Assembly: GCA_039881145.1 (NCBI GenBank)
Contig: JAYKKI010000008.1
Coordinates: 37,161,001 to 37,225,000 of the forward strand
Origin: Druceiella hillmani
Lineage: Eukaryota > Arthropoda > Insecta > Lepidoptera > Hepialidae
Direction of reading: 5' to 3'
DNA length: 64,000 nucleotides
The position numbers and the translations under genes were made by a program. Positions 12,251-25,339 of this stretch are shown one piece after another (the first letter of the stretch is position 1; the number at the start of each line of letters is the position of its first letter). The notes beneath the pieces were generated by a model that saw only the letters and a list, made by a program, of their open reading frames with translations, was not told where the DNA came from and ran no database searches.

Positions 12251-14854
12251 ACAGGAATAAAAGCTGAATTCATTATTATTTTTAGAGTAAGTTTTGAGGA
12301 TAGAGCCGGAGGTGGTAGAAAAAGATGAGAAAAATATTTTTTCAAGGTCGTCACACAGGTTATCAAATAAAAACTTGTTGAAACACGAATTCGAAATATT
12401 TAATTTGTGTTGTAATATAAATTTTTATTACACTTTTTTTAATAACATTTTTAATAATATTTATCCCACGTTTTTATAAAAGACATCGTTTGAAGAAATA
12501 AAAAAAAATTCACGAACATCGTTTAAAATAAAAATTATCAGCGCCAAATTTCCTGAATTATTTTTTCGTTACTAGAAACTTAATTATTAAAATCTAAATT
12601 AAAATCAAATATTAATGATCTGACATATAAGTATACAAATACAAACAAAACCAGTACAATCTGCATTCTTAAACTACCTTAATACAAAAAGATTGTCATT
12701 ATAAGCGCTCCTAAAGAACGAACAATATTACATTCGATATAATATTCATAATGGCCTCTAACCCGTCACATACCAATGAAACTCCAGTGAAAATGATCAA
12801 TAAATATTAGGTAGCCAATTTCCTTTACTCGATTTCATCCCTCCATTCGATTTACCACGAACGGCCCCTATATTGCACATTTTTATGCAATAATTGGCAG
12901 CGCTGCCAACTATTCCTGATAGTAACGCCCTCTAGGCTATGGTTCAGTAATATTCAAGTGCCGGTTTCGGCCGCAACAAAATCACATTAGGTACGTATTT
13001 TACCAATATTGAGTTTTGTTTTCTTTCATATCTCTTTTGTTTGATATTATTCAGATAATGTATAAACTTCAAATATTACTTTATGGACATTGTTTAGCAT
13101 CATTTTCAAGAACCTAGAGATTAAAATATTATAGGATTTAACAATTATAATATTTCATAATTCTATTGATTTCGAGGATTTTTAATTAACCATTATTATA
13201 TTTCATGCTTTTAATTTTATTTATTTATTTTTATTTGAAGGTTCTACTGAATGTTTTAATGAATGTTTTACTAGAATTTTTAATTTTTAATTTTTTTTTT
13301 TCAAACCCATTGTTGAAATTTCAGAGTAGGGCGAAGACGACGTGTCGTCGTAAATAGGATCTAAATATGAAAAAATGAGAAATAGGAGAAAGAAACCTCC
13401 AAATCCTATAAAAGAATAACCGATTTGATATGATACACATAAAAATCATCCCTACTTTACAAGCACGGGGAGGAGCAATGAGAAAATAAAAAAATATAAT
13501 AAGAAACTTCTAAATCATTTACTTGCAAAATGTTATGCCAAAATAGTTCAAATTTTGGGGCTGTGGCTAATGGACATGCAGATGGACAAATTAAATTATA
13601 AGGATTACCTGTCTCGCTGTTAAACCCTTAAAAATTTTGATAACATTTTTCAACAAAAATTAATTATATTTTGATGATACCACATAAAAATATCTACATT
13701 AACTTCTTTTCCTCAATATGAATACAAAATATAAGTGCGACTACTATTGCAGCCTAATATAATGAGTAGAAGTACAAACAAACTTTTTGGATGTGAAAAA
13801 TTACGTATATATAGTAAAATTGTAAAAATATTCAGGTTGAATAAAATTCTGACAGGATTGAAACTTCAGTGTACGTATATTTAATAATTTTAGTAATGTA
13901 ATAAAGCTGGAGAGTTTTTTGTTAGTTTCACATCGTTTGGCACAAAAATAGCTTATCTCACTGTTAATAATTTTTCACTATGTTATAGTTTATAGTATTC
14001 CGAGGGATATAAATTGTTATAAAATAAGGGTTATAGCTAAGGGTGATAGATTCAACGCTATGGGTGAATTTACATAGATATATAAAACCATTACGGCAAT
14101 ATTAATATAATACATGAAGGCGTTACAAGTAATGTGAAAATCTACAAGAAGTTTAACAGGTTATAATATCAGTTGTGATTCATTTTCTTTCATGAAATTA
14201 AACTATAGTTGGAATTTAGTTAAATAAAAACTAATTATTTCTACAAAAAAAGCTCCAGTGTACTTAGTTACTTGGTATAGATGGTTTATTATTAGCATTA
14301 TTATGTTACAAGATTGTACTACTTATTGTACGTTTCTGTATTTGACTAAAATAAATATAAAAAAATACAATTACTTTTTTTTCTATACGGGCAAAGCCAG
14401 GCCCTAGTTACAAAAAAATAATTACACTTTCTGGATAATAATACTGACCTAATAAGTGCATATTACTCTTGTAACGTAATTTCTTTTTCACTTATTAATA
14501 GTGGTCTGTTTACTAATAGTTCATCATAAATATAATCGTATTTCAAGGGACTCACAACTACGAAAATCCTAAAGGAGGAGATATTATTTTAGTAAAACAA
14601 CCATAAATGTTTAATTCGTTTCCTTTATAATTTTATGAATTGATTACATTAATATTTTTTTAACCATTGGGCTAAAACACTACCATTTCTGATTCTTCTA
14701 ATAGTCAAAAAAGAAAATGACTAAATTTTTATGCTAAAGTATTATTTATTTAAATATATATTTACTCCCTAAAAGAGAAAAAATCATGTCACAAGCAACC
14801 GCCGCTTAATATACCACTTAATATTCTACGCAGATATATTTAATATACGCCCAA
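12251..14854. other. Gene-free AT-rich stretch
   Basis: Apart from the palindrome at 12894-12909, nothing is recognisable on either strand. Confidence 0.55.
12894..12909. repeat. 16-bp perfect palindrome
   Basis: TTGGCAGCGCTGCCAA, GC-rich for its surroundings and followed by 'ctattcctgatagt', itself a small inverted repeat. Confidence 0.9.
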
Positions 14855-14950
14855 AGGACACCTAGGGCCGCGAGCCCCCAACTACGAAGCCCCGCCTGCC
14901 GTAGCACCCGGCGCACCTACGCGCCGCACGCCGCGACGCCAAAACCTCAT
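14855..14950. promoter_or_regulatory. GC-rich island of unknown role
   Basis: About 90 bp with more than 65% GC ('agggccgcgagcccccaact', 'cgaagccccgcctgccgtag', 'cacctacgcgccgcacgccg') in DNA of about 27% GC. Short frames are open on both strands, but there is no recognisable peptide and no clear splice pair. It resembles conserved intronic regulatory DNA more than an exon. Confidence 0.35.
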
Positions 14951-16304
14951 TAATTTTATCTATTGCATTAAGCTTTTGTAACGGGTTTTGTTCGAGCCAT
15001 TACAACCCTTGTACTCCGGAAAGAGACGCTACATTTCTACGATTAAAATCTAAATCTATAGCTGGAAGCACGCGTGTATATAAGTATATTGCGGAAAATG
15101 TGTCACTTTCGTTGCTATTTCTGGTTAATCCTTAGTAACTACACCTTCTTCGCGTTTCCCATTTAAAGAAGAAAGGTACGGTAATGGGAAGCAAAATATT
15201 TGTACAGTAATATATTTTTTTCTTTGTACGTTCTTAAGCCTGATTTAAGTAATGTCTCTCTATTTCCCATCTTTAAGTAATTATTGCACGGAGAAAATAA
15301 TAAAAAAATATGTAATTATTTCTCATTTTTATCATAATTATTAACTTTAACTTCAAAATATTCTACTACTAATATCATAATATTGTTATTTGACAAAACT
15401 GTTTTCAATGTAAACATTTACCCTATTACACTCAAAGGCGATTGACTTTATCCTAAGAGAGAGTCGATTTTGTGCCATGGTTTTAGATTTTCCTCAGTCT
15501 CAAATTCATACAAGATTTGATACAGAGTCACATAGCAATCGACAAAAATCGACATCTAACGGACGCTAACTGAATTAATATTTACGTATTAGCCGTTGTG
15601 TTTCATTAGCTTAATACTAGATGGCGCTTTACTCTCGTGCACGGCTCCATGGTATACGAACCAAGTATTACGAACATACCTAAAAATTTCGTTCTTTTTA
15701 TTTAATTAAATTTTATAAACATTATACATGAATGACTTATTACAACAGAAAAAAAGGTAGCTAAAATATTTTAATTGAAAGACGGTATGACCAGATTATT
15801 TCATCAGAATATTTGTATTGTTTGTTTACTGGTATAAAAAAAATTTACTTTGCGAATAGTGTTTGATTCCATAAATCAAAATGAAAACTAAATTTTAACC
15901 TGCAGCTTTGTTTGCGTAATATGTTACAATCAACTAAATTAGACTTTAAAAAAAATCAAACATGAATGGTTGAAATCTGTACATTTAATAAAACTGTAAA
16001 ATTGGTCTGTCTATGCATTGAAGGTATTTATAAAAAGTTATTTAGGGGTACATAATACAAATAAAAGAAGGCAAAAATTTTGTTTTTTCTTTCTATTATT
16101 TCTTAAAAATAATTTTCACCCATTTTTATTTTACAAAGTAGCCAAAAGTGATGAGATACGCTATTTTTATTTTAGTCACAAATAATTTATTAAATATTTT
16201 GACCTCATTCGCTATAAGGATAATATTAAAATTACATGAGTATTTATCATGTGATAAGTAGCAAAAAGTACATAAAATAGACAAAAATTTAATGAATTTA
16301 AATC

Positions 16305-16770
16305 TTTAGGGTATAAACTTAAAAATTGAATTTCTGCATCTAATCTAATCCATAAACAAATTCCTTTAAAAATTTTGTTATATTTATGGATAAACTACTA
16401 AAATATCAATTCAAACGCAACATAAATATCAAACTACATCGCTTTGTCCCAGTGACGATTATCTCGCATCGCCATTTGCTGTCAATACAGAGAATCTCCC
16501 AACATTACCTACAACTAATCCGATACTCGTTTTAAATGTTTAGGTTATAAACTTAAAAATTGAATTTCTGCATCTAATCTAATCCATAAACAAATTTCTT
16601 TCAAAATGTTGTTATATTTATGGATAAACCACTAAAATATCAATCCAAACGCAACATAAATATCAAACTACATCGCTTTGTCCCAGTGACGATTATCTCG
16701 CATCGCTCTTTGATGTCAGTACAGAGAATCACCCATCACTACCTACAACTAATCCGATACTCGCTTTAAA
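16305..16770. repeat. Tandem duplication, unit 234 bp x 2
   Basis: 'tataaacttaaaaattgaat' occurs at 16312 and 16546. 'cgctttgtcccagtgacgat' and 'ctacaactaatccgatactc' repeat at the same offset. The copies differ by a few per cent. Confidence 0.92.
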
Positions 16771-16779
16771 CTTAAATGT

Positions 16780-17050
16780 GCGATTACTGCATACGCTCGT
16801 GAAACTGTTGTGTTGTGGACTGGCAACGCCGTCGTTCTCATGCGGTTCCAACAATATTAGCAGTCGCTAATGAGGCGGCATTGTCGCGGCTAACGCGTAA
16901 TTATTCGCGTCCGCACTACCACGGCGCTTCCCCGATATATCGAGTACATTTGTGATCATTATGCGGTAGAAAACCTTTGGCAAGTATTTTAATGCAATAT
17001 GAGTGAGATACAATTGAATCGATTGAGATGACCTGCCGTTAGTTTGATTA
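16780..17050. promoter_or_regulatory. Moderate-GC block after tandem duplication
   Basis: 'gtggactggcaacgccgtcg', 'tcgctaatgaggcggcattg' and 'accacggcgcttccccgata' form a block of moderate GC with no protein similarity. The upstream 234-bp duplication stops at its edge. Confidence 0.25.
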
Positions 17051-20000
17051 AAAGACACAAATCGAATACACAAATCATGAAAAAATGTATATAAAATTAT
17101 GATAAAACATAAATGAAGACCATTTTCTGATTTCGTCTTCTCCTGGCGTAAACGTTCAGAATATAGAATATTTTGTACTACAACCTTTTACTGCAATCTG
17201 TTGTTTAAGGCAATATGTGGATTAAATTCAACAATACGACAAACTGCAAAATGAAATGATCTTCTCGTACATGCTTCCAATGTGCATTAACTCGATATGC
17301 TAGGAAATAACTCTTTCTCCTTTCAATGCATACACATTATTAATATTTGTAATACTGAAAAAGAAGTAGTGAAATATATCACCAGACTCTTTAATCCTTT
17401 CGTCCGTTACCTCATGTAAGTAATAGGTTTGATTGTCAAATCTGTAAAACAAATTCTAAATAATAAAACAAACAGTACCATTGACCTTTAATTTTATATT
17501 CACCATAATAAAGGATAAAATATTTGTAGCTAATGTGAGAATAGCTTGTATGAATACATATGTTAATAGAAAATGTATACTAAATTAACAACCCAAATAT
17601 ATAACAAAATCGGTTCGCTATTCACAGCAGCATGTAAAGGGTAAAGATTTGGCACTTATTATATAAATTAGGATAAGTTAGTAGTGATCGATCGACCTAC
17701 TAGCATTATGAAATCTATTATAGATTTTCTACAAACTGAACTTACCAAATTATTTCTTTAAGTATCACATACCTATCCATTTTATAATAATTTTTCGATC
17801 CTTAATTGAATAAATCCATTAGACTTCACTAGCGACGTCGAGACGGTGTCAAAGTATAAGTAAGTGAACCTTAAAGTTAGGTTAGATACATACATAAAGG
17901 TAAGTATTATTATGAGTTGATTAATATGGACTGTAAATAATTCGTGCCAAACAATGTTATTTAAAATTTTAAAGGATAGAACGAAAATAACCGAGCTACA
18001 AGTGATCTCACACGCAAGCATACAATATAATACTAGCCATGGCAGAAATAGTCTTACCTCAATATCTTGACTACATTGCGATTCAAAGAGTTTCAACCAC
18101 TTCAAATTTCTAAGCAACATCACAGTTGTACTCACATGCAGTATATGCAAAATCCGGCAAAAGAAGAGATTTTATACCTTAATTAGAGATAAAAAGAAAA
18201 TTTATAAGCTATTTAAATCCCATTATATCCAGTCTACACATATAAATATTAAAAACGTCATCTCGTATTATAAAAGGCGATTAACAAAGCGTGGCCTCTT
18301 CTAGTAATGTATGCCAGTATTTAATATCTAGAAGAAACTCCAAAATCTTGCAACACAATTGGAAAATCGAATGTACCATATCATTTACTGTTCTTAATGT
18401 TCAAATAAAGTGCACCTGATTTCACGGAGAAGTATGCAGAGATAGTAGCACTCCATGTAATTTGGGTAGATCTGCTCAAATTATAGTTCTTTTATTCTCT
18501 TTTGTTATAGTTCTTTAGATCTTTTGAATCGTTTTTCGTTTTTTCATTGCTATTGTTCCAAACGTATTGTACAAGTACCTAGGGATCTAGCAGGGTTTTA
18601 TAAATTTAGTTACTTGAGACAGTTAATAAAAAGAGTATAAGCCACAAACTTTGATTCTTTTTATTAGTTTGAGTTACAAATATTGTTTTATCTTATGGAG
18701 CCCTAAACTTTTGTGAATTAAACATAGCTTATATCCATCCAGAATAATATAGTTTTCTAACAGTGTCAGAATTTTAGGAATAAGTTGATGAGTTTTAAGC
18801 TTACATGTAAACAAATAAAAAACAAACTCACACTTTCTTTTTATAATAATAGTATAGGTGAACTAACTTATTTCTTCTTTTTTCCAATTTCTACCCTATT
18901 TTCAGGGGAGGATAGACCAATAAGTTTTTGGAATTGGTTTTGATTGGACTGACTTGATTATATAAAACCATAGTTTCCTGTGGAGTAATAATTTTATTGA
19001 CTAGGTTTTCCTTATTAAAATGAGCGTTTGACCGTATTCTAGATGAATCACTAAGTGAAACACGATGAGAAAAGGATCAAGAATCGGAAACCTGAAAATC
19101 TGCTATGCTACCTCTGAACTAATTATATACTTTTAAGGTTTTGTTTTCCCTAGAACAAAAGTAGCAAAGTTAGACATCTACTTACATATTTGCAAATATA
19201 TTTTATCGATTTCAATTTCTTACAGTATTCAATGTCCAAATTAACGTTAAACTTCTTAAAAGGAAAAACTTCTTAAAGGGTCATAAGGAACCGCTCAATG
19301 GAAAGGGATATAAAGAAACATCCAACGGCTGCCAAAATCAAGTGTGTTTACGGTAAAACCACTTTTGTGTGAGAAATGTCCACATATTGTGGATAGTCAT
19401 CCTCACTGGTCTGCGATCCACTGAGTAAAGTCCCTGATAACTTTTACTACAAGTGTAATATTTCATGCTTGACGATTTATAATTCAGTCTTCAACACAGA
19501 ATGTATATCATGTTAGCTATCACTTTTTTGATTTTTTTAATCTTGAACATCCATTTCCGTCAAAGTTTAATATTAAAAAAAATCCTCATTAGTTGCTTTT
19601 TATAATTAATCATTTAGCAATTTTACTCGTTAACGAAATTTGAACTTTCATTCCACCCCTTAACAATTAATTTCCAAAAAGAACTGTAAGTTAAATGTTT
19701 CAGTTTTAATTTTTAGGATACTTTTTACAAAATTTCGTGTTAAAAGGGCTATATAATATGTTTATTCACACAAACATTGAACTCCTAATATCATCTTTAA
19801 TGTTGTTGTTAAAGTTGCCTTCATTATGTGTTCTCTCCAAATCTCCACTTCAAAATTCCATTTCACATCTTCATTCTTTGATTTCCATAAAACTGTAAAA
19901 CATGTGTTTAATTTATTTATTATTTAGAGTAATTTTATGATTTCTAGTAAACAGAATCAACTAAAGTTTTTTCTCCATATGAATTTTGACATCAACTCCC

Positions 20001-20353
20001 TCCCTTTTCACCTTTATGGGAGTTGATATTTTAAAAATTCTATTTAGTAGCTGCCTACATCATTTAATTAATTTCCAAAAAAAGTATAAAGTGTGGGTTT
20101 AGTCTACTTTAAGTTTCGTCTTTAGTTTGTTAGGTATTTTAACTTTCTACTTTAATAAATTCTAGAGTTAATCTCTAAACCTCTAATGTGTATTCCATAC
20201 AATTTTTCACCCCGCATTTCACGCTCTTAAAGTAATAAAATAGTAGAATTTTGAAATATTCTTCTTCTTTCTAATAAATTTCATATCTTTGAGGCTGAAC
20301 TGTAAATTACTGAAAAATTTAGCATTTATTTTTATTAAATATATATAAATATG

Positions 20354-20356
<3 letters not shown>
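17051..20356. other. Gene-free AT-rich stretch
   Basis: It contains a 122-codon minus-strand open frame (17782-18150) without family features, and no recognised transposon. Confidence 0.5.

Positions 20357-20423
<67 letters not shown>
20357..20423. repeat. (TA)n tract
   Basis: About 67 bp of alternating TA ending immediately before the 403-bp tandem duplication. Confidence 0.95.
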
Positions 20424-20427
<4 letters not shown>

Positions 20428-20441
20428 CAATATACAAAATT

Positions 20442-21248
20442 ATTTCTAAAATGTTTAACTCGAAAAATAATTAAACCAAAACTAAGGTGTTATTGGAATA
20501 AATAGTAAAATTTCTGAAGTTTTGTACAATATATAATCTTAAAGGACACAAACAAGGATTTTTTTAAACTTTTTGTTAGTCCTGAATATTAAAATTTACG
20601 TAATAAAGTAAGCAGCAAAATATTGGAGTGTAACAAAAGTTGCAAGTAAACGAATAAAATAAATTATATTAACATAGTTTTTTATAACTGGTTGTATAAT
20701 AGCATAAAATAAAAATCAATACACCACATTCCCGCAACTCCTTTCTTGTCAGGGTCGCCGCAGCCCGTCGCCGCAACACCGATAACTCTAATCTCTACTT
20801 CTCCGAGTTATTTACCTCGCGTTCCAAAAAAAAGCCAAGAAATAATTTCTAAAATGTTTAACTCGAAAAATAATGAAACCAAAACTAAGGTATTATTGGA
20901 ATAAATAGTAAAATTTCTGAAGTTTTATACAATATATAATCTTAAAGGACACAAACAAGGATTTTTTTAAAACTTTTTGTTAGTCCTAAATATTAAAATT
21001 TACGCAATAAAATAAGCAGCAAAATATTGGAGTGTAACAAAAGTTACAAGTAAACGAATAAAATAAATTATATTAACATATGTTTTTTATAACTGGTTGT
21101 CTAATAGCGTAAAATAAAAATCAATACACCACATTCCCGCAAGTCCTTTCTTCTCAGGGTCGCCGCAGCCCGTCGCCGCAACACCGATAACTCTAATCTC
21201 TACTTCTCCGAGTTATTCCCCTCGCGTTCCAAAAAAAAAGCCAAGAAA
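20442..21248. repeat. Tandem duplication, unit 403 bp x 2
   Basis: The units start 'atttctaaaatgtttaactc' at 20442 and 20845 and both end in a GC-richer block, 'gggtcgccgcagcccgtcgc' with 'cgcaacaccgataactctaa'. They are nearly identical. The second copy abuts the GC island at 21249-21640, so the duplication may have copied its outer edge. Confidence 0.93.
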
Positions 21249-21640
21249 ATAACGCCGAAACACGTGTCGTGTGACAAGATCCATTATCCCAGCCGATGCG
21301 CATGAGCGGAGAGATAAGTTAATCTGCGCTCGTTACTCGCCCGCCAGCCTGCCCGCCCTAGTCGCACCGCCCTATCGCCGCCGCGTCGCCTGGCTTCAAT
21401 CGTAAATCGCCAATTCCAACTTAACAAACCATTGGTCAATCTCATTATTTACCACCGTCCATAGCATGCTATGGATCTGTGGCCGCGTTGCTGGACAAGT
21501 GATATAGAGCCCGACCGGGATGCAGATGGCCGTCCCGATAGTCCGCTGCGGCGTGTTAAACTGTGATGCAAACGCTTGTGTACGTTGCTTCACCGCAATT
21601 CCCATAAATTGATTGACCAATAGTCAGACGCATTATTAAA
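21245..21640. promoter_or_regulatory. GC island, candidate conserved non-coding element
   Basis: GC content rises to about half over 400 bp with no frame resembling a known protein. It contains an 18-bp palindrome, TCCATAGCATGCTATGGA (21458-21475). Outer inverted copies 'attggtcaatc' (near 21431) and 'gattgaccaat' (near 21612) bracket the middle. A 74-codon minus-strand open frame covers this part but shows no family features. It may be an intronic regulatory element or the core of a short inverted-repeat transposon. Confidence 0.4.
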
Positions 21641-22079
21641 CATCGCTTGTTGCAAAAATGTATAAAAGGAAGAAAAAAAAATCAAATGGTAAGTAATTAA
21701 AATAAATACTAATTAATATTGCTAAGAAAATTATGTTTAAAGAAAATGAAGTAAAATTCAAAATGAACGTCTTAATTATTCCAGTTTAAACCGTTACAAG
21801 AATGATACATATTTGGGAATTATAATATACAGGTGCGAATCATAATTATTTCAAATTAAAAATCGAAACAAACTACACAAATGAAGTATAAGGGAATGTT
21901 CAAAAAAATGGAGTGATTCCTGTTTTTAAGTTTTTATTCTAAAAAAAATAAAGTAATTTATTCGTTTCAATAATGGTAATGACACAATTAGATCAAATCA
22001 GTTACACGTAATGATGACACAATTCAAGCAGATTATTCTCACTCATCACAAATCCACCTGATCTTTACCACCTGAGCAT

Positions 22080-22102
22080 CACCTGATCATTATGATCAGG
22101 TG
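22080..22102. repeat. Perfect 10-bp inverted repeat
   Basis: cacctgatca, loop tta, tgatcaggtg. Two more 'cacctga' motifs lie within 35 bp to the left. Confidence 0.9.
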
Positions 22103-22964
22103 GTTCAACAATTACTTACCGTAGGAAAGTGAGAAATTTTGTTAATTTTTTTTTCCAGATTCAGGTATAGCAAAAAGATTGTGACTACGCGATCACATGT
22201 AGTAAGACGAAGAGAGAGAGTTTTTTCTAACAAACTAGGGCGTGAAGTAACCATGGCTGATATGCTACATTTTATAGTAATTTATGGCTGCAAGATACAT
22301 TTTATAAAAATAAACTTTTATTTTATTTTACTGAAATGTAAAATTATCCAGATATTCAAGAGAAAATTGGTAGGAAATATACAAACAAAATAACTACATC
22401 AAGAGAAAATCGGTAGGATTAGAAAAAGTACGCTTTTTAGACATGCTCCCTTATTAGGCTGTATTTAGTTTTAAGTGGGCTCAAAATAATAGAGCTAGCT
22501 TCTATCTTACTTCACAATAAAGTCACAAATAATATATTAATTGAGCAAACACATCGGAAATCTCTAGTATGAGACAATGATCGAAGCCTTTTCAACGACG
22601 ATTTTCAACACATCCGCTAAGAAGAGCATGTAAAATTTGATCGTGCTAATCCACTCAGATGTAGATTTAGGAAAAAATAAAAAACGGCAAGAAAACCAAT
22701 ACTCGGGTTTATAATATAATTAGTTATGGATTTAAAATATAATTTGTTGTTCCGACGAGACTTTGTTTACGCGGAACTCGGTATAAGAAAAGTCATAAAG
22801 AATTTTTTGTATTTTTGCTTCTTTCAGAGATTATGAACATAAAGTTTACAGAAAAAATTAATGGATAGCACTGGAAGTACCAACATCGTAATATTCACCA
22901 AGCCAGGGTGTTTTTTATATATGTTAGGACCATATAAAAAGTATCCTAAATGTTGATCGACAAT

Positions 22965-23357
22965 ATAAACTGTTTCCATGCCAAATTACATCAAAATCCG
23001 TGTTGTAGATTTCACGCGACTGGGAAAAAAAATTAACACGCGAACAGACAGACAAAAATTCTAAATTCAATAAGTATTTTTCAAATATTTTCAGGAACAG
23101 AATTCACTTTGTTACAATTTTATTATATGTATAGATAGGATAAGCAAGTAGTAAATAGTCCCGTAGTCATGTCATAAAATATTTTTTTTAAATGAAGTAT
23201 TCCAGAAAATATTCTCACCACACATCAACTCAACAGCCCCGTAATTCCCATCTGGCTAAATGAAAACCTATAGAGTGTCAAAAAATATAAATGCTTAAAT
23301 ACGTACGGCACCCTCGTAGTGCGAGTTCCACTCGTGCTTGACGGGTTTATTTTTACA
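22965..23357 (+). mobile_element. Lepidopteran dispersed repeat fragments
   Basis: The block 'aaattacatcaaaatccgtg' with 'cacgcgactggg' and 'cgaacagacagac' (22985-23055) is a widespread insect retroelement 3' UTR type. The terminal motif 'ccctcgtagtgcgagttcca' with 'ctcgtgcttgac' follows at 23310-23341 and matches the end of 27715-28252. The two may belong to one element or be neighbours. Confidence 0.55.
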
Positions 23358-24034
23358 GTTTTAGTACTGACGAAGTTGGATTAGTCTAAACAATACAAAT
23401 TTCAAAGTATTCATCAAAACTATTTTTAGAATTTTTCCCGGATTTTTTACACTCTTGTTTGGAAATGATAGGCACATACAACTAACACGAAAATTTATTA
23501 TGTGTTAAATCAAATTATAAATCCATTTTATTGAGCCCAGAAAAACATATGGTATTTGGCTTCCTTATCTCCATTGCGTCACGTTATTTGTCAGTCCCAA
23601 TTAATCCAACCACGATTAGAGGCCATGGATTCCTTAACAAATCTGATTAGGCTCTTTTCTTCTACAAGCGTATCAAAGATATTGGTAAATTTGGCTAAAT
23701 ATAAAATTAATGTAATATATTTACTATGTTAAGGTAATATTTTATTGTTTACAGTTTCTATAAAATATCAGTGTTTAATTTCCTATTATGAAAAGACACG
23801 CCAAGTAACCAAGATTGTCATGCATATTATTTTTTATGTTCTCTTACATGTGATTTTAGACAAACGTAGTTCGCAAAAAATTCCGTTCTAAGAAATATAA
23901 CTCTATGATAGTTTTTAGGCGTATAACTAGGAATTTTGTTTCTTGATGATTTTTAATTAAATTGGTTTAAAGATTTTATGTTCAAAGTAATTTAACTCTT
24001 CAGCTTTCATCATCTCTCTGTCATAGCCGGTATG

Positions 24035-24245
24035 CCATATTTAAATGGTGGAAAAGAATATTATTTAAATAAGCTTTTTGCTTTTACCCCTGTGATCACA
24101 TTTTGCGGTAATATAAATACTAACATTGTGAAAAATTTATATTTGTACATAACTTGAAAGAAATACTATGCACTCTTAATTCTTTGTAATTCCTCAAAAG
24201 AGAAACTTTTTCTTCACATATATTAAAATAAAATATATAAATATG
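24035..24245. repeat. Diverged direct repeat, left copy
   Basis: It shares 'ggaaaagaatattatttaaa', 'aatttatatttgtacataac', 'gaaatactatgcac' and 'ttcttcacatatatta' with 24865-25075, in the same order and spacing. The match is clearly homologous but old. Confidence 0.75.
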
Positions 24246-24636
24246 TTTTTTTATAGTAACACAGCAATTTGTAAATTAGTGGTGATTTATTTGCATACCA
24301 TATTGTGTAGGATGTCTTTGAAGAAGTCTTTTAACATTATTAGGACATGTAAAGAAATGTATTTGATACAGGGATCCGTTTACAAAACGTTAAGCTGTCA
24401 GTGGACACTTTTGTTAAAACTTATATCCTCAGGCCCTACAACTAAACTCTACTTTTTTGAACATCTGAAAATTTTCACAAAAGTAGAATATATAAAGAAA
24501 TTAAAAGAAAAATGATGACATTTAAAAAGTTCATAGAAGCTACATACAAGTGACATGAATAAATTGCAAAAATGACTTTGTATTTTAAAATGTATATTTA
24601 AATGTTAATGTGAAAGATATACTAAGCAATTCTTAT

Positions 24637-24639
<3 letters not shown>

Positions 24640-24686
<47 letters not shown>
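24640..24686. repeat. (TA)n tract
   Basis: About 47 bp of TA directly before the Helitron-like tail. Confidence 0.95.
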
Positions 24687-24687
<1 letters not shown>

Positions 24688-24689
24688 CT

Positions 24690-24864
24690 TCTGTGAGTAT
24701 GTATGTGACTTAACTCCTAAACGGCTGGACTAATTTTTATGTACATGATTAAGTTGATTCGAGAATGGTTGGGATTTACAATTTGACCCGGTAGACAGCG
24801 GTGTGATCGTGTTTAACATTTTTTTTTACTTTTTGACATCGGGCGAAGACGTACCTACTTCTAG
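24690..24864 (+). mobile_element. Helitron-like 3' tail
   Basis: The text 'gtatgtatgtgacttaactc', then 'taaacggctggactaatttt', then 'gattcgagaatggttgggat' matches, from memory, a very common lepidopteran Helitron-type repeat. The end 'gggcgaagacgtac...ttctag|t' parallels the gcgaagac...CTAG|T ends of the two 0.4-kb elements. It directly follows a (TA)n tract, and its true 5' end was not found. Confidence 0.6.
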
Positions 24865-25075
24865 TATATTTATGTATTTAAGTGGTGGGAAAGAATATTA
24901 ATTAAATGAGCATTATCTTTCTATACCTGTCACAGATATAGGCAATATGTTTATGTTGTGCAAAATTAATATTTGTACATAATTTATTTATTTAATAGAA
25001 ATACTACGCACCCTCAAATATTTGTAATTCCTCGGAGGAAAAACATTTTCTTCACATATATTAGAAATTTATTCA
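24865..25075. repeat. Diverged direct repeat, right copy
   Basis: It begins directly after the CTAG end of the Helitron-like tail and carries 'gggaaagaatattaattaaa' and 'ttcttcacatatatta' in register with 24035-24245. Confidence 0.75.
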
Positions 25076-25339
25076 CAAAAAATATCTTGGAATTTATATC
25101 ACAATATCTGAACTTATGAAGCCAATAAGGACAGTTTTGGAATTTATATCTTGTATTAGATGCTAGAAACGAATTTTATTAAATTTAATAGAGCTTCTTA
25201 GCCTTTGGTCAAATTATTAATTTAACGTCCAATGTAACTGAATTATTTCTCGATTAATCGGTTTTCGCATAAAATTTATTATCATTGAATTTGTAGAAAT
25301 TCTAAAATTTAAATTAAACTTTACAATTGAAATAATATT

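Noticed and set aside
10509..12925. Shared 18-bp word 'ccaactattcctgatagt' at 10508 and 12908
   Set aside because: Flanking sequence shows no similarity. It is a short, partly self-complementary word compatible with coincidence.
17782..18150. 122-codon minus-strand open frame rich in hydrophobic residues
   Set aside because: AT-rich antisense frames often look membrane-like. No splice context or family motif supports it.
20219..20437. Tyr-Ile repeat open frames, here and at 25674, 41312, 43375, 55741, 56347 and 58664
   Set aside because: All are translations of (TA)n microsatellites.
24035..25075. Direct repeats as LTRs of a retrotransposon
   Set aside because: The interior is only about 620 bp, without gag or pol similarity, primer-binding site or TG...CA ends.
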